Below are positions 1 to 11,469 of a DNA stretch of 64,000 bases, one piece after another. Within the stretch, counting starts at the first letter, position 1. Each line of letters begins with the position of its first letter. Origin of the DNA: Rhipicephalus microplus (lineage: Eukaryota > Arthropoda > Arachnida > Ixodida > Ixodidae); contig NC_134705.1 of the NCBI RefSeq assembly GCF_043290135.1, positions 39,980,771 through 40,044,770 on the forward strand, given 5' to 3'. The notes under the pieces were generated by a model. That model saw only the letters and a program-made list of their open reading frames with translations, searched no databases and was not told where the DNA came from. Made by a program: the position numbers and the translations under genes.

Positions 1-39
1 TTCGCCGAGCAATCAGTTGGTTGTGAGCACTCCACAATG

Positions 40-1845
40 TACCAAAGCATGACCCGGTGGATTGGCGCCGATATGGCGATTGCCATGCCCTCAATACGCG
101 CACCATCCCTGATGGTTATCCTTCCCTCCCTCCATTCACGACTTCCCTGCCGACAATAACGACTTTTCATAGGTGCCATGGTATTCAGCCAAACAGACTT
201 CGTAAAGGGGCGCCGCCAATCGACCCAGTACACATTCCGCAGACTGTAAGTGTGACACCAATCAAGCTTTTCGAGTAGGTGTGCATGCCGCTCCGTTCGA
301 GTAACGCTGCTCAGATGTTGCGGAGATTTGTCAATGAAAAAATACGTGGACTCCCCTTCGTACTTGCGTATCTAGATGACCACCTGGTGGCTATTGTTTC
401 CTCCTGGCAGCATCTCAACCATTTCCGCCTGATATTTTCTCGACTTTCTCATGAACCCCCAAAAATGTGTCTTTAACGTCGATGACTTTTAGTTCCTAGG
501 AGCCCGTGTGACTGGCGAGGACATTAGATCAATGGACGAGAAAGTTCAAGCCTTGCGCAACTTCCCTCGTTCTACATCAATCCGAAAGCTATGCCAGTTC
601 CTTTGGGTGCTTAACTTCCACTACCGTCTTTTTCACATCGCCTGCATTACACTACCACTCACAGACCTACTCAAGATCATCGGAAATCTCCGTCCCGTCA
701 ACTGACTTGGACATCTAACAAATTAACTTCACTCCAACCTACCACAAACTCATTGGCAGACGCCACATTGCTGGAGCGTCTTCTGCATGTTTCACAAATG
801 CGTGTTTTCACCGATGCATCGAGGGCAGCTGTCGGCTCAATTTCGCAGCACTTCCAGCGCAACTACCAGGAATCCTCTCAGATTTTCGTCGCAGACATTG
901 AAACCTGTATGAACGCTCTAAACCCCGTTCAGTCGTGAGCTGTTGCTGGTACATCTATGATTTCAATGTTTCCGACCCGTGCTTCCAGACTTAAGCTTTC
1001 ACGTCCTCCACAAGCCTTTGACATTCGCTTTTCACAGTAACCCTGGCACCTATACCTCGGGAGAAATGCGGCACCTCAACTTTACCTACGAATTTCGGGT
1101 GAATGTTGGATACATTAAAGGCTCAGTTAACGCTGCCGCAGGTGCCATCTGCCATATTGACGCGATCAGCGCCCACACTTGACTTCAAAGAAATCCCTGC
1201 GGCGCAACTTATAATCCAGGTGTCAAAGTTCGGAACATGCTTTCATCCACCCCATCACTGACGCTCTTTGATGTACCCCTGCCATTTTCTTTAAACACCA
1301 TCACTTGCTACTTGCCGCGGGCTCGAGTACATATATTTGTCTCACTTCCAGCCCACCGTGACATATTCAACAAGCTCCCGACGCAAATCAACTCGCAGCA
1401 CGTGCTGCGCAGCGTCTCATTACGAGCCACTTTGTGTAGCAGAGTGAAAACTCGCGTACGCCACTTGACGTGTGACTACTTTCAAAGTCAGCACTCCAAG
1501 ACGACATGAAACACAAAATCAATTCATTCATTTGGCCCTCCCAGTACTAGGTTTGATTACGTTCACATTGACCTCGTTGGCCTACTCCCGCCATCTAGAG
1601 GTGCTCACTACATCCTAACGTGATTGGATTGTTATACCCTCTGGCCAAATCATTTCTTCTCACCGACATAATGGGCTTTACCATAGCTTCTGCGTTCGGC
1701 AGTGGTCAGATCTCACTCTTCGGATGCCCTAAACTTGTTACGACTGATTTCGGTTGGCAGTTTGACTGCAATCTCTTCAAAGAACTCACGCACCTGTTCG
1801 GTATCCACACTAGAGAGCTGCACGGGTCCAAGCCAGTCCGAAATC
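40..1845 (+). pseudogene. Decayed Gypsy-type LTR retrotransposon pol (RT, RNase H, integrase)
   Basis: Pieces in several frames follow the order of Gypsy pol. Near 57-280 is the start of the reverse transcriptase palm (CGDxxALN-like, then PDGYP). At 279-476 is the active-site region, with YLDDHLVA in place of the usual YIDDxLVA. RNase H follows at 750-1180, with FTDAS near 800 and a tail resembling the KGSxNxxADALSRID end of Gypsy RNase H. Integrase catalytic-core traces lie at 1555-1840 (HIDLVGLLPPS, then TTDFGWQF, where a TDRGxQF motif is expected). Many frameshifts and stops break the reading frame, and neither LTR was recognised. The 5' part would lie left of the window. This is an old, inactive copy, different from the better-preserved Gypsy element at 21159-27273. 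Confidence 0.8.
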
Positions 1846-3227
1846 CCGGACCAGGTAAGCAATTGTTGGATCGGGCACGGGCCGAGCATTGGTTGGGCGT
1901 GCGTCAGTCCCGTATTAGGCTTGGGTCTCATGCATGTCGATAAAATGGCGTGTGTACACTGTTTGGCTCTGTTGTTTCAACTTATTAGTAAAGCTTATTT
2001 TGTCAACCTAAACGCTGATGCTTTCTGGAGTGAATCCTACTAAAGAAATAAAATATGCCTGATCCACGTTAAATATCCTTCCACACGAGCACGAGCCCTG
2101 TGAAGAGTAGGCTTCTTTGTCTTCCACCCTTTCTTCCCCCCCTATAGTCGCCACTTTTTTTCTTTCTGTCACACATCTCAGTATCCCCCATTGTTTTTGC
2201 CGCGAGCTGCAAGCCTGCAACCACAACCGCGAGACATACACAGCCAGATCTCGCTCGCGTGTTCCCGCCGAAGTCTTGAGCTATCGACTACTAGGCCCAT
2301 TCTCACCTTTTCGGTCCCTACGAGGTATCACTCTCCGGACCGCCGGCACATCCTGTTCCAAGGAAAGCGCTAAGGAAGCTGCCGGCTGGTTCACTTCGGC
2401 GTTTTAATACAGTTGTTTTAGAAGCCTTAGTATGGTCATGCTTTAAGAGGTAACATCTTCACAATGGATGGCTCTTATATGAAAACGACGATGCAGGCAC
2501 ATTCAGGGAATGGAGAAGAAGGTGGCTCGCTTGCCAACGGGTGTGCTTCGCTTGGACAGATCTTTGGCACTGTAATGGCTGAGACTCGGGGAAGACCGGT
2601 TAAAAAATTTCACCATCTCCCGCCCAAAGAAACCATGTGTGGATGTGAAGCAGCGGATGCTATCGTCTACGCTGGTGGTGGCGTTGACGCTGGCACTCAT
2701 CGCGGTGTTGCGCAGCAGAGAAACCTAGGGAGACGCAAACCGCGCAGTGATGGAGCGGTGTTTCCTATTGAAACATGCCAATCGCTGCTGATGGCCAATG
2801 CGAGTGAGAAGACTGTGACTAGACACAGAGACCACCAGTGCACTTTTAGTTAACGTACACACTGTGAATTTTTTTCGTTAAACAACACACAAAAGAAATC
2901 TCCCACCAGCACTACCTTGGAGGCCGAGATCCAGTGCCCATATACACTTACGGTTGTGCAGAGCTAGCAGTCGGTTTTTTCACTTAAGAAATTTGCTAAC
3001 CGACACTTCCTGCGTCGGAATTCGGAGGAGAGAGAGGGGGTGCAGCGTAGGAGAGGAGAAATAGAGGATGGGCATGCACAATGGGAATGTAAATGCAGCT
3101 GGAATAGATGCCTAAAGGAAAGAGAGGAAAGAGCGAGCGTTGCCTAGCAGACGCTGCCTGTGTCAGCTGTGCGAAGCGAGAAAGGGAGAAGTATAGGAGA
3201 GGACAAAGGGAAGGGGTGTGCATGCGC
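1846..3227. other. Gene-poor stretch, no assigned element
   Basis: No recognisable gene. It holds a G/C-rich piece at 1850-1920, a 129-codon open frame at 2464-2853 (+) without a recognisable domain, and purine-rich segments at 3020-3080 and 3170-3225 that look like two diverged copies of one unit ending in a GGGCATGC- or GTGCATGC-like motif. A related purine-rich segment occurs near 47820-47880. This may be decayed repeat DNA. Confidence 0.4.
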
Positions 3228-3345
3228 AGTAAGGGTAGTCACGTCGCATCTAAAAAGATCACAGCATATCCACGGAGTGAATGACGATGAGTGGGGCGAA
3301 GCGTTGATACGTCCGTCTGTCACTCACACTAGCGCCACCTGCTGA
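3228..3345 (+). repeat. Fragment of tetranucleotide-core foldback element
   Basis: The segment contains CACGGAGTGAATGACGATGAG followed by TGGGGCGAAGC and a short CGTCCGTCTGTC core. The same order occurs in the better-preserved copies at 31672-31950 and 32672-32968. Only the left arm and the start of the core remain. It is non-coding. Confidence 0.6.
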
Positions 3346-3970
3346 GTGAGCCATAAAACTAGGTGGTTACCAACAGGTCACAGACATACACGGTCAAACC
3401 CACGGCTCAATGAAATTCGCCCCTAATAACATTTGCCATAGAATAGCAATGGCTAGGAAGAAAAAGAAGACTGCTTAGAAGAAGTACGCTCAACTTGCAA
3501 CTGAGTTTAATTCGGGACGCGTCTGACCATGGAAACATCTACGCAGGCGCAGTCAGTGCCTTCCTTCAGCGTCACCTGAAGGTCTTCACCCAGGTGAACC
3601 CCTTTGTGCTAAGGCATTCAGCCACTTTTATGCAATAAGTGAAAATAGGAGTACCGGGAGGTAACTGAACGATGTCGGTGAACATTGGGAATTCATTCTA
3701 CTTTTTACCACATGACAAACATTTTGTCACTGTCCGAGTGGTAATTTGCTCGTATGATGTAGTGCCCTTTCAGAATTGCTATCTTGTTACGGCTGATAGT
3801 TTTATGAAGCTATGATTGCGACACCAAATATATGAGCATTCTCGTCTGGATTTTCCCGCCGTCGTAAACATCGACGTCGACACTGGTGACCACCGTCATT
3901 CACCGTATATGTACACGTATGTTTACACATGAAAACGCAAAAAATTGAAAATAATGCAGAAGAAAAGTTG

Positions 3971-4045
3971 AGCGCGCGGAATCGACCATTCGACCTCTTA
4001 CTTGTGACTGCGTGGCGTTAGCCACTAAGCCACGAAGGAGCACCT
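3971..4045 (-). repeat. tRNA-related SINE head, second family
   Basis: On the minus strand, an A-box-like TGGCTTAGTGG is followed about 40 nt later by a B-box-like GGTCGATTCC, as in a polymerase III promoter. A cloverleaf is not convincing and no CCA-type end is visible, so this looks like a SINE head or tRNA relic, not a functional tRNA. It differs from the Ruka-type heads elsewhere in the window. The 3' body would lie toward lower coordinates, perhaps to about 3830, but its end could not be set. Confidence 0.45.
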
Positions 4046-4055
4046 CCAGCAACGC

Positions 4056-7000
4056 TGAAACAGCAACCACTTACCGCTGCCGATGACGATTTCGGGGAAA
4101 CCATTGTATATTTAGCAACAGCGAGACGGCGCAATAAGCGGGCGTCATCAGATCGTCACGACTCGCCGACGCTCGCTGATGCGTTCATCTTTCACGCGTA
4201 CTTTGCCCTGCGGGGGGGAGGGGGGGGGGGTGGACGCTCACGCGTGCGTGCGCTTAGCTTGCGGGGGGAGGAATAGTATGCCTTGGACTTTCACCGGAAG
4301 AATTCTCTTGTATTAACCGGGTGCGCAAAAGTCACTGCCCTCGCTGCACAGTCTCCGTTCGTGAAAAGGGTGCGCTTTTCAAATACAGCGAAGTAAAACT
4401 TGGACACTTATTCGCGTTGGTCTGTACCTGTGAGTACCTTTCGTGCATCATTTGTGCGTTAGCAGCGCGGCTACTGCTTTGATCTACTTGCCATTCTTCG
4501 CGTGACATTCCAGTTAGTTGCTCCCGCATTTATTGCTTCGCTTTTGCGGCAAGCTGTGACTTTTTTTCATTTCGTAATTGGCATCTACCTTTGCAGTTTT
4601 AGCACCAAGACATAAAACAGACAAAATAAATATGCATTGGATTGTCTGTGGCGCCCTGTGGGAAACTTATCTTGCCAATTTTCGACCCCATGTTTCAGCG
4701 AGAATCGCACCGTGCACGAGTTTTTAAAGTATGTATATATGTCGAATTTATTGTTTTTATTTCGGTCCCTATCTATTCTCACCATGCAGATATTGTGGAC
4801 AGTGTTTTGATTTGCTTCAAGCAGTGTTCGCCCTCATTATCATTTACGATGGAACTTCCCGACAACAATACGATCCAGGTTTTCAATTTAGCATTGTTTT
4901 TTTTTCTTCAATTCTGACGACCACATTAGCTGTCAGTATAAGTCACGGTCAAAAAAGCTATCCTACCACCTGACTCTTCCCATACAAAGCTGGTGAAAAG
5001 AGGGAATCCTTCATCACGTCTCAATTTAGCTCTGACCAAGTCACGCTCCCTTGAGGTCAGGGAGCGTGACTTTGACCACCACATTTCACACCTTCTAACT
5101 TCGGGTTTTCCTTCCTTATTACCCATAGCCGTAGCTTCGTCCCTTATAAAGCAGAGTGGGGCTTCAACCAGCGTGTCAACGTGACACAGGTCCAACAATT
5201 TTGTTGTAATGCCCTACGTTCACATCATATCACACAACCTTAAGAGGATAGGCTCAGAGCATGGCTAGACCTCCTCCTCATGGCACCCTTTAGGCTTTCC
5301 CATATGTGCTCTCTTGCTTATGAAAGAACAAAAAAGGTCCCTGGAAAGAAGTGTAAGAAGCCTTTTGTCAATCGTGCTACGGAAATGATATATAGAATAT
5401 CACTGAGTTGCGGTAAAGGTTACAACGACGAAACGGGCTGATACCTTCATGATAGACTTCGAGAGCGCGCAACTACGGTGAATACTCTGAATAATGGGGC
5501 GCATCTTCTTGCACATTTCAGTGCATGTTATTGCAGTGCACTTATCGAGGGAAAAGAAGTGCTGGGTAGGGCAAAGGGCAGGCGTGAGGAAGAGATTCTA
5601 GAAACGGACCGGATTAAGACTGCTGTAAAAATGTGCATCCGTGCATCTTCAGTGCATCTTATTTTGAAGGAAATAAACTACCTTTAAAGCAGCTAAGCTT
5701 ACAAATTGATGAACGATTGAACTTCTAGTATCAAAGGTTTTAGCATGTTTTTTACTAAAAATATGTTTTTGGCGACAATAACGTGTGGCGTCGCCCGCGC
5801 CGATGTTTTTGTGGTGAGACACTTTCCGAAATAAACTTAGTTGCAAATTGAGCGTCTTTCTTCGAAGTATTCTTCTTTTCTATCCAATTATTCCTCTTCT
5901 GCGTTAATTGTCAAAACAACCAGTCCAACAATTCACTAATTTTAAAGACCTTCTTGTTTCAAGTCAGCATGAAAACGTAGCGTACGTTGGGGACAGTTGC
6001 CTACTCAGGAGTTGACACGACAGCTTCAATTTATCTGGCGCTGCCCGGCCTGGTGTATCACTTTCAGAAGCAGCTATACCGTGTTTTTTTTTTCATTGCA
6101 TTGCGCAATGAGTCAAGTTTGTAAGTGATATCACTTCTACTCAAAATCCCCAAGTCTTATACAAATAATGTAGACAAGAACAATAAATTTCTGCCATACT
6201 TTTTACTCTATGCTGGTACTATATGTTGTTGCTCTTTCAAATGCGAAAATAGGAATGTGTCGTTATTTCCGTTTACGGAAGATAGCCAGCCATGACTCCA
6301 GTTATAAATTTTGTTGCCCTATATTTACTTCGTGAAAGTGTTAGGAGCATAATTAACCGAAGCTATGCACGACACCATTTAATGTCATAACAGTGAAAAA
6401 AGTTCTCAAACCACTCCAGAAAATATCTTGTTTGCGCAACGTATCTTCACAGCATCCAACGACGATAACACAGTGCCTCGTTTATTATCAAGACATAATT
6501 GGCTGAAACTGCTGGCCAGAGCGATCCCAAACGTTTTAGGCTCGGGCCGGGTACGGTCTATAAATAAAAGCACCGGGCTGGGCTCGGGCGGGCAAGAGCA
6601 TGGCGTTTTTGAACCAGGCTGGGCCCGGACCGGAGAAATAGGCCCTGCAGTGCTCTAGTGCGCATTACCCATACTATTATGAACCAGCAATCGGTAATTG
6701 CAACGGTTGAAGGCATTATTATTTAACCTAAAGCCGCCTAGATGGCTCACCAGACTTGTTCGTCTTTGGCTTAAGATCTTCCTGTTGTCGCGATTGACTT
6801 GTGCTTGTCTTTCATGGAAGACCTCGGCTGCACAATTTCGCACTTTGTCTTTTGTACATCGTTTTGTACATTGTTGGCCTTGTGGATTTTGCGCGCCAAC
6901 TACTGTCGCCCCGCCTGATTCAGACAGCTTCGTTAAGGATCTACATCCCCTCTTTTAAAGCCTGCGCACTTGCCCTAGTCAGGATACATCGTCGATGCAT

Positions 7001-8335
7001 CATCATGTTTTTTGTCAGCCAGAACATGACTATAGGGAGCAACTTTTCCATCCGGCTTTAAAGTATCCGACCATTCCTACTCCTCCCAACGACGGCCCAT
7101 TCAGGTGCTTCGCCGCACAGAAAAAGCTGTCGCCCTCGAGCTGAACGGACATAAACAAGTCGGGGTCATAGAGTCAATCCCACTTACCTAGTGACCAGGC
7201 CAGCGTTATGCGCTTTTGACGACTTTGCCACCGCTGAAAGAGAGGATTCACCCAACCGCCTGACTCATGGACCGTTTCGTTGGTGCCATCGCAACGCTGC
7301 CCTTCAAAAAGAAAGGGAGGGGGGGGGGGTCGCTTCTAGTGGCCAGCAGTATCTCCATCGGTCGCCTGTTAATTGTGGCGCGCTCACGCTCATGTGAATG
7401 CATGCCAATACGACTTGTTCCTCGTTCTGCGTGCTGTGAGGTTAGAAAAAAACAGAATCGTCTTATGCTCCGGCAGTCAGCCTCAACGATTCGTGGTTCT
7501 TCGCTCGCTGCTACACTCATTGTTATAGTGAACCTAACCTCAGTTCATATGTCTTGGATAGCGAAGAGTTAGAGATGAGATTAAATGACAGTGCCTCAGC
7601 AGCCTGCCACTCGCTGATGACATTGCCTCAGGGAGCAACTCAAGGGAGCAATTACGAAACATGATTACTAGACTGGGCAGAGAAAGCCGAGTTACGCACC
7701 CACCAAGTCATCACTTGCGTTTCGCGAATTGGCGAAATTACGCATCCAGTACGGTGTCCGTGGCGTGATAAGCGCTACTCACGTGCAGGTGAGCGCACAT
7801 TTTGCAGACTCTGTTAATTGCAGCTTAGCGATTTCTAATGGGTGGGCTATTAAACACCTACTCGCTGCGCCATCGACCCTACGTGGCACTTATTGCGATA
7901 GTATGTTTCATTGTTCCCATGAGTCCTAAAACTACATGGCGTGTGCAAGAGGTTTACCTCCGATACAGTTTTAAAGGGCCGCTCACCAGACTCTCGAAAT
8001 ACAAAAAAATGAGACAAATATTCTCTTCTGATATTTCTTTTTCTTCTTCCGAACTTCTGTGACGCAGACAGTAGTTCGCGTGACATCTATAGCGAACTTG
8101 CTCTCGATTGATCTATATACGCGAAATATCAAATGTGATTTGTCTCCTACACCGTTTAGCCGTGTAGCCGCCCATACTTGTCTCGCAAGAATATCGTGTA
8201 AAATTAACCTATCACACTTATTTTGTGTATTTACAACTGCTTAATTGACAATAACAGCGTGAAGCCGAGAAGCACGAAATCCTGGTACGCTCTAGCACTT
8301 GCGGTTGAAATTGTTCACGTGGAGTTTGCATCGTG
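4056..8335. other. Long stretch without recognisable genes
   Basis: No exon or mobile-element protein was recognised. It contains G-runs near 4210-4231 and 7318-7330, a perfect 12-bp-arm hairpin at 5040-5070, and a G/C-rich GGGCTGGGCTCGGG-like segment at 6538-6650 resembling the one at 1850-1920. All open frames are short and have low-quality sequence. It is probably intergenic or intronic DNA with old repeats. Confidence 0.4.
5040..5070. other. Perfect hairpin, 12-bp arms
   Basis: The arms at 5040-5051 (GTCACGCTCCCT) and 5059-5070 (AGGGAGCGTGAC) are exact reverse complements around a 7-nt loop. The pairing can be extended outward with mismatches. No terminator or RNA gene context is visible, and it may be the relic of a foldback element. 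Confidence 0.6.
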
Positions 8336-8339
8336 TGAG

Positions 8340-9770
8340 GGATTTTTTTTTGTCGCAAAAAATATACACGCATTGAGGTAGTATATACAGAAGGAGGTCC
8401 CATAGCACAAGGCTGAAAGGGGACCTCCTGTTAGAAAATGACATGTTGATAAGTACAACAAAATGGCAACCAAAAAGCGATTAAGTAATTATTGATAGTA
8501 ACAAAAACAAAACAAACATGCAATAAAACATGCCAGTAAAAATCGTAACAAAACAATGTTCAGTAATTGTGCATACCTATGAAAACAACAAAACATACAA
8601 TAAAAATGGCAGTAGAATCGGGAACGCAATGACGTTAATTAATGATATACAGCTATTAAAAGAATTACAATTTGCATGGGTAATAAATGTGATAATAACG
8701 CACACAGTAATAGCTGTAAATGTAAGAGAACGCCGATATAAAAATGAAGATGAGTTATGATTGCGAGATGAGATGTTTAAGTTCTTTTTTAAAAGCAGCT
8801 AATGACAATTGTTTAGTGCTTAGTGGTACTGAATTCCAAAATTGGATAGCTGCAAATATGGTAGTATGCTTGCCGTAGTTAGTGCGTGCATGTGGTAGTG
8901 AAAAGTTGTTGTTTGAGGCAAACCTGGTAGGATTAGAGTTTAACAATTGAAATTTCTCTAAAACGTTGACTGTTATGGTACTGTTAAGACACTTAAATAC
9001 AATAATCCCCAATTTATAATTAAATAAATTACACACTGTTAGTACAATATGTTGCTGAAAAAGTGGGGATGCGCAGGAGATCGGTGAACTGAATGTTAGG
9101 ATGCGAATGGCTTGGTTTTGGAGACGTTGGAGTGGAAGGATATGAGATGGATAGGTATTCGCCCATGACGTGATACAGTACGTGATATGACTGTGGATGA
9201 AGGCGTAGTACAGTTTAAGCAAAGTCTGCAAATTGAAGAATGGTCGTGCTTTAATTAGTGTTCTGATACCATGAGCAATCCTCTGTCTTATAAGTGAAAT
9301 GTGATGATGGTACTTGAGATGAGCATCTAGAACCACTCCCACTTAGTAGTACTAAGATGTCTGTGGCCGTTGATAGTAATAGCGGGTGTAGGTGAAAGAG
9401 GGTTATGACTAGAATGGAAGACAATGAACTGTGTTTTATTGGTATTAATAGTTAAACCATTAGCTGTGCACCAGTTCTGAATGTTATAGAAGTCAGAAGA
9501 CAATTTATTAGTTAGCGCATCGATAGACTTGTCTTTAGTAACTATAGTTGTATCATCTGCGTACAAGAAAGGTTGACTGTGTGTTAAAACCGAGGTTAGA
9601 TCATTAATATAGATTAGGAATAAAAGAGGGCCCAGTATGGATCCTTGCGGGACACCTTTGTCAATAGATTTAAAATAGATAGCGATGGAATGGAGAAAAC
9701 TACCCCCTCGTTTTTGAAAGTGGTTTGGTGAGGGGCCCTTAAGCATTGACATGGCTCTGTAATACGACAT
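8340..9770 (-). pseudogene. 5'-truncated CR1/L2-type LINE, reverse transcriptase C-terminal half and 3' UTR
   Basis: Reading on the minus strand, the 9770-9327 frame carries GVPQGSILGPLLFLIYINDL and then YADDTTIV, the catalytic motif of LINE reverse transcriptases. The frame shifts near 9335-9342, and 9342-8755 gives the typical C-terminal domain (LGVVLD-like start, then HITYCITSWANTY). The GVPQGSxLGPLLF wording points to the CR1/L2/Jockey group, not RTE. The 3' UTR contains GGGACCTCC and ends near an A-run at about 8343-8351. The endonuclease and ORF1 are missing, as expected from 5' truncation on insertion. The upstream border near 9770-9980 is unclear. Confidence 0.8.
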
Positions 9771-9984
9771 CTACTTGCCTCGCAAAAGGTCTCGTTACTT
9801 TTCGAGCTCGGACCGATCATTTTTACCGTTTTCAGTAATCGAAATTTTCAACTCACACACCACAATGATTTGTCGAAAATGACCAGCAACGCATAGAGCA
9901 GCATTTCTACAACACAAGTTCCTTAACACTTTCGCGTTAAGATGTCGCACGTAATAGTAGCAGTCTAATCTGTTCAATACGTAC

Positions 9985-10155
9985 TTTTTATTATATTTTT
10001 GAAGACTTCGTATATGAACTGCAGGTTGGCGTAGCGGTACGGCCAGAGACTAAAAAACCTGTTTTCGCCGCTGTGGAAGTAGTTCTCGTTGCAGATGGAG
10101 CTGTACGGGTCCGTGCAAAGCGTCTCCTTCGTTAAGTGTTGGTCGATGTACTGGG
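9985..10155 (-). CDS. Candidate host exon, product unknown
   Basis: The minus strand shows a branch/pyrimidine stretch and acceptor (TTGTCCATATAG), then 56 complete codons without a stop, then a donor-like GTACGT. If that donor is not used, the frame ends three codons later at TGA, so this could also be a terminal exon. The peptide begins QYIDQHLTKETLCTDPYSS and has two cysteines and aromatic-rich segments (RFFSLWPYRYANLQF). Third codon positions are G/C-rich, unlike the flanks. The first two bases complete a codon, matching the single base left over by the exon at 10620-10481. I do not recognise the family, and a metalloprotease or glycosyltransferase assignment would be guessing. Confidence 0.45.
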
Positions 10156-10480
10156 CTATATGGACAATTCAACAGAAGGTCAGTCAGTACCGTTGCTGAG
10201 AGATACTTGGTAATAAGCCAGTCGGCTCATTACGCCTTACGTGCTCTAAATATTTAAGAACCCCGTGCAAACTGATAAATAAAGGAAGGGTACGAACTTC
10301 CAACTGTTCGAATGCAATAAAAAAACTGGCATTCACTTCGAGATAAATGACACTCTGACGAAAAGAGAGCAACTGACGTGTTGCTGTTACAGTTCACTTA
10401 TAGTTTGCTAACATGAAGGACCTCGAACAAATAATTCACGCGTGGCTGCATCCTTACTTGCAGCAATTGAAGATGCTTAC

Positions 10481-10620
10481 CAGGTGAATGCGGGGCTCCC
10501 ATCGACGTATACTTGGCAATGGGCAGGTAGGGAGACATATTCGAAAGGGTATTTACTGAAGTTTGTTGGCTAACAGCTACCACTGGTTCGAGCAGCAGTA
10601 ACTTAGGACGGCACCATTCT
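10481..10620 (-). CDS. Candidate upstream exon of the same gene
   Basis: The minus strand has a branch-like CTAAC about 20 nt before an acceptor (CATTGTTTAG), then 46 complete open codons and a good donor (CACCTG|GTAAGC). The peptide includes EWCRPKLLLLEPVVAVS and ends SMGAPHSP. It ends one base into a codon, which fits the two-base start of the exon at 10155. Codon bias is weaker than in that exon. A plus-strand exon ending at the same place (ACCAG|GTGAAT near 10482) is an alternative reading, so the strand is not certain. A further minus-strand acceptor (CTCTTTTCGTCAG, near 10355) with an open frame to a GTAAGG lies between the two exons, but its phase does not fit without a stop. Confidence 0.33.
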
Positions 10621-11381
10621 CTAAACAATGTATACAGTCGTTAGTTTACGCATCATACTGTGCTGTGTTTTCTTTGTTTCGGTCATACCTGGCCGCACAT
10701 CACAGCATCTAGGTGTACCAATTAGTCGCTGTTGTAGATAAGGACAAATAGAACGCCGTTAATTTCTACCAGCTATGTCTTTGTTTTCTCTCTGTCCCTT
10801 GTTTTCAGTCCCGCTGCTCGAAGCAGGGTGAGATGCATGCGCTACATCTTTACCTATGAAATGATTAACAGCAGCTTCTCAACTGCGATGTTAGTGCTCT
10901 AGTGCAGTTGAACACTCACAAGCTTAGCGCTCACCTTCTCACATGCTCCGCGCCCCCACCATATCTCCCGATTTGCGATAAGTCGTCATAACGTTTACGG
11001 CTCATAATACAGTACCACCACGTTCTGGTGATAGTTAACGACAAAGCATCAGAAGCGTTTTTTCAAATTCAACTATTTAATCATCGACACCTATGCCGTG
11101 ATGAAAAAAAAAGAAACGTCATTCATGCCCACCGTTTCACGTTCGAATGAGTCGGCTCCGCACCCCGCGTCTCTCTGACGTCTAATCGGAGAGGCCCACT
11201 CGTCGGTTTCTGGCTTTTTGAGGGGCTGCAGAATGATCGCTACACGGATTTCGTGTTTTGAACTGTACTGTCATAACAATGTTAGGATGCGTACAAAGCT
11301 GGCACAGGTATAACCTCATACTCGTAACATAGCATCTTGGCATACAACCCCCATTCTTGATAGTAAATACTACGTAAATTC

Positions 11382-11383
<2 letters not shown>
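10621..11383. other. No gene recognised
   Basis: Unique-looking, moderately A/T-rich DNA before the AT microsatellite. If the candidate exons at 10.0-10.6 kb are real, upstream exons could lie here or beyond, but I could not identify any. Confidence 0.4.

Positions 11384-11465
<82 letters not shown>
11384..11465. repeat. (AT)n microsatellite, about 41 units
   Basis: An uninterrupted alternating AT run of 82 bases. The Tyr-Ile-rich open frames across it are artefacts of the repeat. Confidence 0.97.

Positions 11466-11469
<4 letters not shown>

Noticed and set aside
2464..2853. 129-codon plus-strand frame with a strong-looking ATG
   Set aside because: No domain, no splice signals and mixed codon use; such a length is expected by chance in 64 kb.
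10238..10353. Possible middle exon between the two exons at 10 kb, with a strong acceptor
   Set aside because: In the phase required by its neighbour it contains a stop before the donor; the open frame does not join either exon.
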